Source: Bacillus taeanensis
GTDB taxonomy: Bacteria; Bacillota; Bacilli; Bacillales; UBA6769
Direction: 5' to 3'
Length of the DNA: 64,000 nucleotides
Assembly (NCBI RefSeq): GCF_003318295.1
Contig: NZ_QOCW01000002.1
Coordinates: forward strand, 124,001-188,000
How positions within the stretch are numbered: the first letter of the stretch is position 1; every line of letters begins with the position of its first letter. Made by a program: the position numbers and the translations under genes. Of the stretch, positions 7,631 through 16,784 are shown one piece after another. Under the pieces are notes generated by a model. The model searched no databases. It was not told the DNA's origin and worked only from the letters and a program-made list of their open reading frames with translations.

Positions 7631-9268
7631 ATGACAATATCATATCAAGAGATTCAGCCTCTAGTTATAAAAAATGTCCCTATCGAAAAATGGAAAGAGA
7701 TTATCTCAACAAACCTTCCACAGCGAGAAAAGTATATAGGTGATAATCAAACGTTTTTCTTTAGTCAGTTTATTGGACAAATATTAGGAACATCAGAAGA
7801 TGAAGATGAATATTATAACGAATTATTTGAACTTGTTCATCATGAAAATCTGCAGCTTATCTTGTTAAGTGAAAATCTTGATAAAACAATTGCGAATGAC
7901 CGTTTTCAGTCAATTCAACAAGTTCTTCTTATTAATCAAAAAGAAAAAGGATTGTCTGTCAATCGGTTTGTTGCCTTTTTAGATGGACTTATTCCAAAAA
8001 GTGAAAATTCAGCAATGCACCGGCACCTGCGGATAAAAATGATCGAGGTATTTAAGGCTTTTGAAAAGCACCATAAAGCTGGATTCAATGATAAAGATTT
8101 TAGAAGAGTGCTCGTTGATTTAATTAAATGGTCTTGGAACCATCTTGATCAATGGCTTGCATCATGCAGCGTAGAAACAAAAATGCCTCGTGTTCTTTGG
8201 TATGGAGACGCTTCAAAAAGCGAAGCATATTTTCTTTATTATTTACAATTAGTAGGATGTGACCTTATCTTATATCATCCTGCTAAAAAGGATATTTTCA
8301 AGGGATTTGGACTAGAGATCTCGAAATCATTAGTATACAACAATTCTTATCAAAGCGATCCAGAGCCTTTTCCAAAAGAAAGGAAAAAGCGGAGTTCGAC
8401 AGTTGCATTTAAAGCAACTCGGCAAATGGATCAAGTGTTACATCATGATAGCTCGCAGCTTTATAAGTCATGGCAGTTTCGGGATTATATACCGATGTCG
8501 CTTACATTAAAAACAACGTATGATGAAATTTTTTTACTTTCAAGGGAAAAAGCGTTTATTCGACCAAATTTTTATGTGGAAAACGGTATTGTTCATATTC
8601 CTGTACTTTTTGCAAAGGTTGCGGGTGTAACGACAAATCAAAATGAATATTGGAGCAGAATGCATGAACTTATTCGAGATGACTATGCCTTATTGATTAA
8701 TCAATTTCCATTTACGGCAGAAGTAAATGTTAATTTTTATTATCATTACCATCATGCATTAAATAATGAAGGAAAATTAGATGCCAGTAAGCTCATTGAA
8801 AGCAACTGGTGGCCATATTCATTTTTACCGAGTGGTTTGCAGTATGGTCTTGCGGAAGCTATTTCTAGGTTATGCGAAAAGCCTTTTTTATTAAAAAGAA
8901 ACGGAGAGAAAGAAGAGGATGTCCAGCTTTATCTTCTTCAGCAGGCTTCTAAAATCCCTAAAAAAATTATAGAATTGCTGCAAAAGTTCGATTATTCCCA
9001 AGCTGTACCAAGAATTGTTCTTTATAATAATGAAATGAACGGCAGCCTTTCAAGAAGCGATGCGGCACTGCTCCTTCTTTTAAACGAAATGGGAGTTGAT
9101 CTTATTCTTTATCATCCTGCAGGACACAATGATGTGGAGCAGTATATTACTGAAGATAAATTTGATGTACACCGGCTGGATGAGATGTGTTTTGAACTAG
9201 GATTTAAACAATCATTAGGCTTTCGTGATTTAGTTAAATCGAAATTATTTAAATTTTTAGGAGAGTGA
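7631..9268 (+). CDS. yceG: YceG-like ter operon protein with internal duplication
   Basis: Protein of 545 residues, close in length and position to B. subtilis YceG, next to the telA homologue. Two similar segments are visible: PRVLWYGDASKSEAYFLYYL with CDLILYHPA near residue 187, and PRIVLYNNEMNGSLSRSDAA with VDLILYHPAG near residue 460. Both share an alpha/beta layout ending in LILYHPA, so the protein is an internal repeat. No catalytic motif is certain. The family has no established biochemical function; operon context ties it to TerD, TerC and TelA. RBS GGGAGGAAT is 8-16 bases upstream of the ATG. Confidence 0.8.
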   Translation: MTISYQEIQPLVIKNVPIEKWKEIISTNLPQREKYIGDNQTFFFSQFIGQILGTSEDEDEYYNELFELVHHENLQLILLSENLDKTIANDRFQSIQQVLLINQKEKGLSVNRFVAFLDGLIPKSENSAMHRHLRIKMIEVFKAFEKHHKAGFNDKDFRRVLVDLIKWSWNHLDQWLASCSVETKMPRVLWYGDASKSEAYFLYYLQLVGCDLILYHPAKKDIFKGFGLEISKSLVYNNSYQSDPEPFPKERKKRSSTVAFKATRQMDQVLHHDSSQLYKSWQFRDYIPMSLTLKTTYDEIFLLSREKAFIRPNFYVENGIVHIPVLFAKVAGVTTNQNEYWSRMHELIRDDYALLINQFPFTAEVNVNFYYHYHHALNNEGKLDASKLIESNWWPYSFLPSGLQYGLAEAISRLCEKPFLLKRNGEKEEDVQLYLLQQASKIPKKIIELLQKFDYSQAVPRIVLYNNEMNGSLSRSDAALLLLLNEMGVDLILYHPAGHNDVEQYITEDKFDVHRLDEMCFELGFKQSLGFRDLVKSKLFKFLGE

Positions 9269-9273
9269 ATGAG

Positions 9274-10374
9274 ATGACTCAAAACGATCTTACAGCTGTA
9301 GAGTCGACTGAGGAAAAATTAACAGAACAATCAGCTGATCAAATAAAACGTCAGCTAAGAAATGATCCTGAAGTTCTTGAACTGAAGCAGAGACTTGATG
9401 AAAGACAGCCAACAGAGCTTTTAGCATTTGGACAGGAGCCGGCTGATGAAATTTCCAAGTTTTCTGATAAAATTCTTCATTCAATGAAAGCTACAAGTAT
9501 TCAAGATTCAAGCACATTATTGAAACAGCTTGGTAAAATTATGGACAAGTTTGATAAAAATGATTTTCAAGAAAATAAAGGTTTTCTTAGTAAAATCTTT
9601 AAGCGCGGCGAAAAAATGATTGAAAAAATCTTCTCAAAATATCAAACCATCGGCGGTGAAATTGATAAAATTTACGTTGAGATTTCAAAATACCGTGATG
9701 AAATGCTGAAATCGACTCATAATCTTGACGATGTTTATGAGAAAAACTATGAATTTTACTTAGCATTGGAAAAATATATTGTCGCAGGTGAACTAAAAGT
9801 AGAAGAACTAAAAAATAAGGTCATTCCTGAACTTGAAAAACGAGCATCGGCTGGAGATCAGCGTGCTTCAATGGAGCTTGAAACGATTAGAGGTGGGGCT
9901 GAATTATTAGAACAGCGCGTTTATGATTTGCAAATGGCGCAGATGGTTGCCTATCAAACAGCACCGCAAATTCGCTTATTACAGCGCGGCAACACAAAAC
10001 TTGTCAATAAAATTAATTCAGCGTTTGTAACGACGATTCCTATTTTTAAAAATAGTGTCATTCAAGCAGTGTCTGCAAAGCGTCAAAAATTAGTGGCAGA
10101 CAGTATGAGTGAACTAGACCGTCGGACAAATGAAATGCTAAAGCGCAATGCAGAAAACATCTCCCAACAAAGTGTCGATATTGCCCGGTTAGCAGGCGGT
10201 TCAAGTATTAAGATTGAAACAATTGAAGCCTCATTTAACACAATTATTAAGGGAATGGAAGAAACGAAAGCGATTGAAGATGAAAATAAACGAGCGCGTG
10301 AAGAAGGAAAACAGCGGATTATTGAACTGCAGGAAAACTTTAAGAAATTAAAAGAAAAGCATCATCAATCATAA
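9274..10374 (+). CDS. yceH: TelA family toxic anion resistance protein (YceH-like)
   Basis: TelA/KlaA family protein of 366 residues, predicted almost wholly helical, with long amphipathic coiled-coil segments. Recognisable family blocks include FSDKILHSMK, MVAYQTAPQIRLLQRGN and the KAIEDENKRAREEG tail. TelA proteins accompany tellurite and bacteriocin/antibiotic tolerance in Gram-positive bacteria; the molecular action is unknown. The upstream gene stops at 9268. GTG 9265 is possible, but ATG 9274 is better placed (8 bases) after TTAGGAGAG. It is the last gene of the ter operon. No strong terminator is visible directly after it. Confidence 0.92.
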   Translation: MTQNDLTAVESTEEKLTEQSADQIKRQLRNDPEVLELKQRLDERQPTELLAFGQEPADEISKFSDKILHSMKATSIQDSSTLLKQLGKIMDKFDKNDFQENKGFLSKIFKRGEKMIEKIFSKYQTIGGEIDKIYVEISKYRDEMLKSTHNLDDVYEKNYEFYLALEKYIVAGELKVEELKNKVIPELEKRASAGDQRASMELETIRGGAELLEQRVYDLQMAQMVAYQTAPQIRLLQRGNTKLVNKINSAFVTTIPIFKNSVIQAVSAKRQKLVADSMSELDRRTNEMLKRNAENISQQSVDIARLAGGSSIKIETIEASFNTIIKGMEETKAIEDENKRAREEGKQRIIELQENFKKLKEKHHQS

Positions 10375-10542
10375 AACCTGTTAATTAAGTGAGAGAATGA
10401 TGTGTTAGACATTTTTTTAGCATTGGTTCATAAACTATTATATTAAACTAGTGAAAAACTACTAAAATTTTTTATATCAAACGTTATGAGTTTCCTTCCT
10501 ATCTAACATTAGATTCTATCATAAACGAAATGGGGAAATACG

Positions 10543-11064
10543 ATGACAAAAAAATGGACAACTTCTCAAATAAGACAAGAAACGATTAAACAATTAGAAC
10601 AGCGCGGCGTAACGATTGATGATATTGCAGCGATTGTGTTTGAAATTCAAAAAAAATATGTGCCAAATTTAGAAATGGATCATTGTATTTTAAATGTGAA
10701 TCGAGTGCTTAATAAAAGAGAAACCTTACATGCTGTATTAACAGGAATTGCACTTGATGTAATGGCTGAAAAAAAGATGCTGCCTGATCCGCTCCAACAC
10801 CTCATTGAAACAGATGAACCATTGTACGGAATAGATGAAATTATTCCGCTTTCCATTGTAAATGTTTACGGCTCAATTGGTTTTACGAATTTTGGTTATT
10901 TAGATAAAGAAAAGTTTGGGATTATTAAAGAATTAGATGATCATGACAGTGAAAAGGTGCATACATTTTTAGATGATATTGTATGCGGCATTGCAGCAGC
11001 TGCTGCGAGCCGGATTGCACACAGTTCAAGAGATCGTGAAGAAGGATATATAGAAAAGTTTTAG
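10543..11064 (+). CDS. YutG/PgpA family protein, phosphatidylglycerophosphatase A-type
   Basis: Protein of 173 residues of the PgpA-like superfamily (B. subtilis YutG type). It has the cytoplasmic PgpA-like core with HAVLTGIALD, a YGSIGFTNFGYLDK block and CGIAAAAASRI. Membrane PgpA enzymes dephosphorylate phosphatidylglycerol phosphate; the short YutG-type proteins lack clear membrane spans, as here, and their substrate is not established by sequence. It forms a single-gene unit, separated by 168 bases from telA and closed by a strong terminator. Confidence 0.75.
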   Translation: MTKKWTTSQIRQETIKQLEQRGVTIDDIAAIVFEIQKKYVPNLEMDHCILNVNRVLNKRETLHAVLTGIALDVMAEKKMLPDPLQHLIETDEPLYGIDEIIPLSIVNVYGSIGFTNFGYLDKEKFGIIKELDDHDSEKVHTFLDDIVCGIAAAAASRIAHSSRDREEGYIEKF

Positions 11065-11120
11065 AAAGAAGTTCATTCTCCGTTTCATAATGGAGAATGA
11101 ACTTCTTTAATTTATTTTTA
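11065..11120 (+). terminator. Strong rho-independent terminator
   Basis: Perfect 17-bp stem (11065-11081 with 11092-11108) around a 10-base loop, followed by a T-rich tail. It closes the yutG-like unit. Confidence 0.9.
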
Positions 11121-11145
11121 TACAGACATGAAACGTTAAATGGAT

Positions 11146-11154
11146 TGATATAAT
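11146..11154 (+). promoter_or_regulatory. Extended -10 promoter of the uracil permease gene
   Basis: TGATATAAT is an exact extended -10 element (TG-n-TATAAT). The -35 region is poor. The implied leader is only about 25 bases, too short for a PyrR attenuator. Confidence 0.55.
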
Positions 11155-11185
11155 GTGGTATCAAAGAAAAAAGGGGGCAGTAAGT

Positions 11186-12406
11186 ATGCAAACTGGTAAA
11201 AAGCTCGTCCTCGGATTTCAGCATGTGTTAGCGATGTTTGGTGCGACAGTTCTAGTGCCGATTATTACTGGGTTAAGTATTCCAGTGGCCTTATTTACAG
11301 CTGGTGTGGGAACCATTCTTTTTCATCTTTTGACAAATAGAGATGTTCCAGTATTTTTAGGAAGTTCATTTGCTTTTATTGGTGGTATATTAACAGTAAA
11401 AGAACTATTTGGAATTGAATATGCGACAGGTGCGATCATTGGGGCAGGAGCTGTTTATTTAATAATGGCAGCAATAGTGAAAATAATTGGTCATAAAAAA
11501 ATTACAGCCATTTTTCCGCCAGTTGTCATTGCGCCAATTATTATGGTGATTGGCTTAACGCTTGCGCCTGTTGCCGTAAACATGGCAGCTGATAATTGGT
11601 TGATCTCCATTGTTACGATTTTAACTGTTGTTATTGTTGGTATTTTCTTTAATGGTTTTTTCAAGACAATTCCAATCATAACAGGTATTATTGTTGGATA
11701 TATTGTTTCAATTGCAACAGGAAACGTTGATTTTACAGGAGTTCTTGATGCAAATTGGTTTGCAGTTCCAAATTTCCATGCGCCGAAATTTGAATTAGAA
11801 GCTTTTGCGATTATTGTTCCGATTGCTCTCGTAACGATAATCGAACATATAGGCGATATTACGACAAACGGAAGTGTTGTTGGTAAGAACTTTATAGATA
11901 AACCTGGTCTTCACCGAACATTTTTAGGCGACGGATTTGCGACTATGTTGGCTGGATTGCTTGGCGGACCTGCTAATACAACGTATGGTGAAAATACGGG
12001 TACACTTGCTATTACAAAAGTATATGATCCTTCGATTTTACGAATGGCTGCTTTTATAACAATATTTTTATCATTTATCGGTAAATTTGCCGCATTAATT
12101 AGTACCATTCCACTAGCTGTAATGGGTGGCATTAGTTTTATACTGTTTGGAATGATTGCAAACATTGGGGTAAAGCAGTTAGTTGATCACCGTGTTGATT
12201 TAAGTAATACGAAAAATGCGATTATTTTCTTTGCGCCGCTTATTATCGGATTAAGCAGTTTGGCAGAAGGAAATCCTGCTGTCATAAATATAACTGAAAA
12301 CGCGCAGCTCTCTGGTTTATCATTAGCCGCTCTTACAGCTGTTATTTTACATGCTGTTTTAAATATTAAAGGAAAACAGCAAACAAAGAGAAAAGCAAAC
12401 GTCTAG
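11186..12406 (+). CDS. Uracil permease (NCS2/UraA family)
   Basis: Membrane transporter of 406 residues with about 12-14 hydrophobic segments. It shows the UraA substrate region EHIGDI followed by GGPANTTYGENTG, where the Glu residues contact the uracil ring and the TTYGEN block is typical of uracil carriers. It imports uracil with protons. ATG 11186 follows AAGGGGG by 8 bases; the frame is open back to 11153. It directly precedes the pyrimidine degradation genes, so its job here is probably to supply substrate for catabolism and not for salvage. It has its own promoter and terminator. Confidence 0.88.
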   Translation: MQTGKKLVLGFQHVLAMFGATVLVPIITGLSIPVALFTAGVGTILFHLLTNRDVPVFLGSSFAFIGGILTVKELFGIEYATGAIIGAGAVYLIMAAIVKIIGHKKITAIFPPVVIAPIIMVIGLTLAPVAVNMAADNWLISIVTILTVVIVGIFFNGFFKTIPIITGIIVGYIVSIATGNVDFTGVLDANWFAVPNFHAPKFELEAFAIIVPIALVTIIEHIGDITTNGSVVGKNFIDKPGLHRTFLGDGFATMLAGLLGGPANTTYGENTGTLAITKVYDPSILRMAAFITIFLSFIGKFAALISTIPLAVMGGISFILFGMIANIGVKQLVDHRVDLSNTKNAIIFFAPLIIGLSSLAEGNPAVINITENAQLSGLSLAALTAVILHAVLNIKGKQQTKRKANV

Positions 12407-12432
12407 CTATTTGTTTTAATATAAAAATTTTA

Positions 12433-12475
12433 GATGACTCAAAACAAGGGGTTCACCCTTTTGAGTCATCTTTTT
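12433..12475 (+). terminator. Rho-independent terminator after the uracil permease
   Basis: 12-bp perfect stem GATGACTCAAAA / TTTTGAGTCATC with a GC-rich loop, then TTTTT. It separates the permease from the degradation operon. Confidence 0.88.
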
Positions 12476-12618
12476 CACGTTTTTCTTCTCGAAACAATGT
12501 ATAGAGAAAAGTAACCTCACATATATTTAATTAGCTTATCCTATTCTTTTATTCTACTTTTCTATTCACATAGAAGGACAAGGTATCATAATTTGTTTGG
12601 TGTATGGAGGAGGAAGTG

Positions 12619-14004
12619 ATGAAAAAATTAATCCGCGGAGGAACGATTGTAACCGCATCTGATTGCTATGTGGGAGAAGTACTCATTGAAGGAGAAAAAG
12701 TGGCCGCAATTGGAGAGCAGCTTGATGAGGAACATGCTGAAATCATTGATGCATCAGGATGCTATATTTTCCCAGGTGGAATCGATCCGCATACACACCT
12801 TGATATGCCTTTTGGCGGTACGGTTACTGCAGATGATTTCGAAACAGGGACTCGGGCCGCTGCATTTGGCGGAACAACGTCTATTATTGATTTTTGCTTA
12901 ACAACAAAAGGTAACACACTCGCATCTGCGATTCAAACTTGGCACAAAAAAGCGAAAGGAAAGGCATGTATCGATTACGGTTTTCATCTCATGGTTTCTG
13001 AAGCAAGTGATGAAGTATTACAAGAACTAGGAGCGGTTGTTGAAAAAGAAGGAATTTCTTCATTAAAAGTATTTTTAGCTTATAAAAATGTTTTACAAGT
13101 AGATGATGAAACGCTTTTTAAAACATTAGTAAAAGCAGAGCAGCTGGGGGCGCTCGTTCAAGTCCATGCAGAAAATGGGGATGTCATTGATTATTTAACG
13201 AAAAAAGCATTGGCAGAAGGAAAGAGTGAGCCGATTTATCACGCATTAACACGTCCTCCGGAAGCAGAAGGAGAAGCAACAGGTCGAGCGATTGCTCTTA
13301 CAGCATTAGCAAATGCACAATTGTACGTTGTCCATGTCTCATGTGCAGAAGCCGTAAAGCGAATCGCAGAAGCAAGGGAAAAAGGATGGAAAATTTACGG
13401 TGAAACATGTCCTCAGTATCTAGTTCTCGATATTTCTTCATTAGATCAGCCGAATTTTGAAGGAGCAAAGTATGTTTGGTCACCGCCGCTAAGAGAAAAA
13501 TGGCATCAGGAAGTGCTTTGGAGTGCGCTTCGAAGCGGAATTTTACAAACTGTTGGATCTGACCAATGTTCGTTTAATTTTAATGGACAAAAAGAACTCG
13601 GTCGAGGTGACTTTACAAAAATTCCAAATGGAGGTCCGATGATAGAAGATCGCTTTTCCCTTTTATATTCAGAGGGGGTTGCAAAAGGCAGACTTAGTCT
13701 CAATCAGTTTGTGGATGTGATTTCAACAAAAGCAGCAAAACTTTTTGGATTATTTCCGAAGAAAGGAACAATTGTTGTTGGTTCTGATGCTGACCTGGTG
13801 ATTTTTAATCCTCATGCTAAAAGAACAATTTCTAAAAAGTCTCATCATATGAATGTAGATTATAACGCCTTTGAAGGTATGGAAGTAAAAGGTGACATCA
13901 TCAGCGTGTTATCTCGAGGGAAATACGTTATTAAAGAGAAAGAATTTGTCGGTCAAGCTGGTGCGGGCCAATTTCTAAAACGAAGAGCATTCCGGCAGCC
14001 TTAG
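12619..14004 (+). CDS. Dihydropyrimidinase (D-hydantoinase)
   Basis: Zinc amidohydrolase of 461 residues, second step of reductive pyrimidine breakdown: opens dihydrouracil to N-carbamoyl-beta-alanine. Metal ligands are His58 and His60 (DPHTH), the lysine to be carbamylated in SSLKVFLAYK, the His in VHAENG, the His in VVHVSC and the Asp in GSDQCSF. ATG 12619 follows GGAGGAGG; ATG 12604 is too early. First gene of a six-gene operon whose later products perform the steps before and after it. No substrate-specificity residue argues for a hydantoinase with another role, but a broad cyclic amidase cannot be excluded. Confidence 0.93.
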   Translation: MKKLIRGGTIVTASDCYVGEVLIEGEKVAAIGEQLDEEHAEIIDASGCYIFPGGIDPHTHLDMPFGGTVTADDFETGTRAAAFGGTTSIIDFCLTTKGNTLASAIQTWHKKAKGKACIDYGFHLMVSEASDEVLQELGAVVEKEGISSLKVFLAYKNVLQVDDETLFKTLVKAEQLGALVQVHAENGDVIDYLTKKALAEGKSEPIYHALTRPPEAEGEATGRAIALTALANAQLYVVHVSCAEAVKRIAEAREKGWKIYGETCPQYLVLDISSLDQPNFEGAKYVWSPPLREKWHQEVLWSALRSGILQTVGSDQCSFNFNGQKELGRGDFTKIPNGGPMIEDRFSLLYSEGVAKGRLSLNQFVDVISTKAAKLFGLFPKKGTIVVGSDADLVIFNPHAKRTISKKSHHMNVDYNAFEGMEVKGDIISVLSRGKYVIKEKEFVGQAGAGQFLKRRAFRQP

Positions 14005-14034
14005 GGAAAGCTTGATAGAGAGGAGGGTGATAAA

Positions 14035-15285
14035 ATGAAGCTTACAATTAATAAAGACCGGTTAAAGCAGCATTTTGAAGTTCTAAGTCAAATCGGGAAA
14101 ATTGGCGATACCGGCGTATGCCGACCGGCGCTTTCTAAAGAAGAAAAAGAGGCTTTTCATGTCGTAACAAAATGGATGGAAGAAGCAGGAATGACCGTTC
14201 GAATTGATCATTTTGGCAATTTAATTGGTCGCCTTGAAGGGAAGAACCCACAAGCTCCTGTTCTAATGATCGGCTCACATTTAGATTCACAGCCATATGG
14301 CGGAAGATTTGATGGTGTTGCCGGGGTGCTTGCAGGCATTGAAACAGCTAAAACTCTTACAGAGAAAGAGGTTGTTTCGGAGCGTCCGATTGAAGTGATT
14401 TCCTTCTGTGATGAAGAAGGTTGGCGTTTTAATAAAGGACTGTTTGGTTCAAGGGGGATTTTAGGGAAGTTAGAAAAAGGTGAATTAGATCGTAAAGATA
14501 AAGACGGTATGACGAGAAAAGAGGCACTCATTGAATTTGGCTGCGATCCAAATCGTTTTTCCGCGTGCGTCTATGAACCAAACGATATTCATTGTTTTCT
14601 TGAACTTCATATTGAACAAGGTCCCATTTTAGATAAAGCGAATGAAGCGGTTGGGGTTGTTTCTGGAATTGCCGGACCGTTATGGCTCACGGTCACTCTG
14701 AAAGGATATGCAGGTCATGCTGGTTCAGTACCGATGAATATGCGAAAAGATGCCCTTGTGGGAGCTGCGGAAGTAATTCTTTCCTTAAACGAAATCGCAA
14801 AAAGAATTCCTGGCGCTCCCACAGTCGGTACAGTTGGAAATCTTACTGTGTTTCCTAACTCTAGAAATATTATTCCTGAGGAAGTTTCCTTTACTGTAGA
14901 CTTAAGGGATCTTAATCAAAATCGCCGCAAGAAATATGAAAAAGAACTTTGCGAAGTGATAGAGAAAGCTGCAGGGAAAAACAGCTTAACATTTAGTATT
15001 AGAGAAGATACGAATAGTGAACCACGGTATTGTGCAGATTGGATTAAAGATATTATGCATGAGAAAGGGAAAGAGATCGGGATGAAAACAAGAGAATTAA
15101 TGAGCGGACCTTTTCATGATGCATTAGCTCTCTCTTATGCATGTGACTACGGAATGATTTTTGTCCGCTGTAAAGACGGCATTAGTCATAATCCGGCTGA
15201 ATTTGCTTCATACGATGATTTAGCGCTTGGAACAGAGCTTATGTACCGAGTTGCTGCTGACATTGCAAGGCGTCCGATTAAATAA
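14035..15285 (+). CDS. Beta-ureidopropionase, M20 N-carbamoyl amidohydrolase type
   Basis: M20/hydantoinase-carbamoylase family metalloenzyme of 416 residues that hydrolyses N-carbamoyl-beta-alanine to beta-alanine, CO2 and ammonia. Metal-binding blocks are [30 protein letters not shown] and the late SHNPAEF; the dimerisation lid has [11 protein letters not shown]. The family also includes allantoate amidohydrolase and L-carbamoylases; the choice of beta-ureidopropionase comes from the operon. It begins 30 bases after the dihydropyrimidinase gene with GAGGAGGG as RBS. Confidence 0.88.
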   Translation: MKLTINKDRLKQHFEVLSQIGKIGDTGVCRPALSKEEKEAFHVVTKWMEEAGMTVRIDHFGNLIGRLEGKNPQAPVLMIGSHLDSQPYGGRFDGVAGVLAGIETAKTLTEKEVVSERPIEVISFCDEEGWRFNKGLFGSRGILGKLEKGELDRKDKDGMTRKEALIEFGCDPNRFSACVYEPNDIHCFLELHIEQGPILDKANEAVGVVSGIAGPLWLTVTLKGYAGHAGSVPMNMRKDALVGAAEVILSLNEIAKRIPGAPTVGTVGNLTVFPNSRNIIPEEVSFTVDLRDLNQNRRKKYEKELCEVIEKAAGKNSLTFSIREDTNSEPRYCADWIKDIMHEKGKEIGMKTRELMSGPFHDALALSYACDYGMIFVRCKDGISHNPAEFASYDDLALGTELMYRVAADIARRPIK

Positions 15286-15317
15286 ATGAGTTACTTTTTA
15301 TGAAAGCGGTGGTGAAG

Positions 15318-16763
15318 GTGACTAAGCTGTTAAAAAATTATATTAATGGAAAATGGATTGTTTCTCACTCAAATCAAACAGAACTTGTTCCAAACCCTGC
15401 AACAGGAGAGGTGCTTGCCTATGTTCCTCTTTCAAACAAAGAAGACGTTGCTCAAGCTGTCTCTGCCGCTAAAAAAGCCTTTCAATTCTGGAAAAAAACA
15501 CCCGTGCCAGTACGCGCTCGTTTGTTGTTTAACTATCAGCATCTTTTATTAAAACATAAAGATGAATTAGCTGAACTTATTACGAAAGAAAATGGAAAAA
15601 GTCTGCAGGAAGCTCATGGTGAAGTTCAAAGAGGGGTAGAATGTGTCGAATTTGCGGCAGGGGCTCCAGCGTTGTTAATGGGTAGACAGCTTCCTGATAT
15701 TGCCCATGGAATTGAATCAGGAATGATGCGTTACCCGCTCGGAGTTGTTGCGGGTATTACACCGTTTAATTTTCCAATGATGGTGCCGTGCTGGATGTTT
15801 CCGCTTGCTGTTGTATGCGGTAATACCTTCATTTTAAAACCTTCAGAAAGGACTCCTCTTGTCACCTGTCGTCTTGCAGAATTGTTTCATGAAGCTGGTT
15901 TCCCTGCCGGAGTGTTAAATATTGTCCACGGCGCTCATGATGTTGTGAACGGCATATTAGAACATAAAGACATTCAAGCTGTTTCATTTGTCGGTTCGCA
16001 ACCTGTAGCCGAAATGATTTATAAGGAAGCTGCGGCAAACGGCAAACGAGTACAGGCGCTTGCCGGTGCGAAAAATCACTCCATTGTTATGCCTGATGCC
16101 GATTTAGATCGTGCTGTTTCAAATATTATAAGTGCTGCTTTTGGTTCTGCAGGCGAACGGTGCATGGCGTGTGCAGTCGTTGTAGCAGTAGGAGAAATTG
16201 CCGATGAGCTTGTCATGAAATTAAGAGAAGAATCAAATAAGATCCAGATTGGCAATGGACTAGAGGAAGATACTTTTCTTGGGCCTGTTATTAGGCAGTC
16301 CCATAAAGAGCGCACGCTTCATTATATAAAGCTTGGTGAAGAAGATGGGGCAGAATTAGTTCGTGATGGGAGAGATGATCAGGAAGCTTCATCAGAAAAT
16401 TGTTTTATCGGACCGACGATTTTTGATCGTGTCACAACAGACATGGTTGTATGGAAAGATGAAATATTTGCGCCTGTTCTGCTTGTCATGAGAGCAAAGA
16501 ATTTATCTGAAGCCATTCAATTAACCAATCAATCTGAGTTTGCAAATGGCGCTTGTTTATATACAGACAGTGCAAAAGCGATACGAGAATTTCGTGAAGA
16601 AATTGACGCTGGAATGCTTGGAATTAATTTAGGTGTACCTGCACCGATGGCCTTTTTCCCGTTTTCAGGCTATAAAAAATCATTTTACGGTGACCTGCAT
16701 GCAAACGGTCATGATGGCATTGAATTTTACACTCGAAAAAAGGTGATTACAGCTCGTTATTAA
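15318..16763 (+). CDS. (Methyl)malonate-semialdehyde dehydrogenase, CoA-acylating
   Basis: Aldehyde dehydrogenase of 481 residues of the MmsA/IolA type. The catalytic Cys is in GSAGERCMA, and the NAD-binding region includes [10 protein letters not shown] and FVGS. It would turn malonate semialdehyde plus CoA into acetyl-CoA and CO2, the final step of uracil carbon use. The GTG at 15318 is chosen because it gives the family N-terminus ([12 protein letters not shown]) and has GGTGG 7 bases upstream; ATG 15300 is possible but lacks an RBS. It sits between the carbamoylase and the transaminase. Confidence 0.9.
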   Translation: MTKLLKNYINGKWIVSHSNQTELVPNPATGEVLAYVPLSNKEDVAQAVSAAKKAFQFWKKTPVPVRARLLFNYQHLLLKHKDELAELITKENGKSLQEAHGEVQRGVECVEFAAGAPALLMGRQLPDIAHGIESGMMRYPLGVVAGITPFNFPMMVPCWMFPLAVVCGNTFILKPSERTPLVTCRLAELFHEAGFPAGVLNIVHGAHDVVNGILEHKDIQAVSFVGSQPVAEMIYKEAAANGKRVQALAGAKNHSIVMPDADLDRAVSNIISAAFGSAGERCMACAVVVAVGEIADELVMKLREESNKIQIGNGLEEDTFLGPVIRQSHKERTLHYIKLGEEDGAELVRDGRDDQEASSENCFIGPTIFDRVTTDMVVWKDEIFAPVLLVMRAKNLSEAIQLTNQSEFANGACLYTDSAKAIREFREEIDAGMLGINLGVPAPMAFFPFSGYKKSFYGDLHANGHDGIEFYTRKKVITARY

Positions 16764-16784
16764 GGAAGAATCGAGGTGAGGAAG

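Noticed and set aside
11108..11185. PyrR-type attenuator before the uracil permease
   Set aside because: The leader is about 25 bases; there is no anti-terminator/terminator pair.
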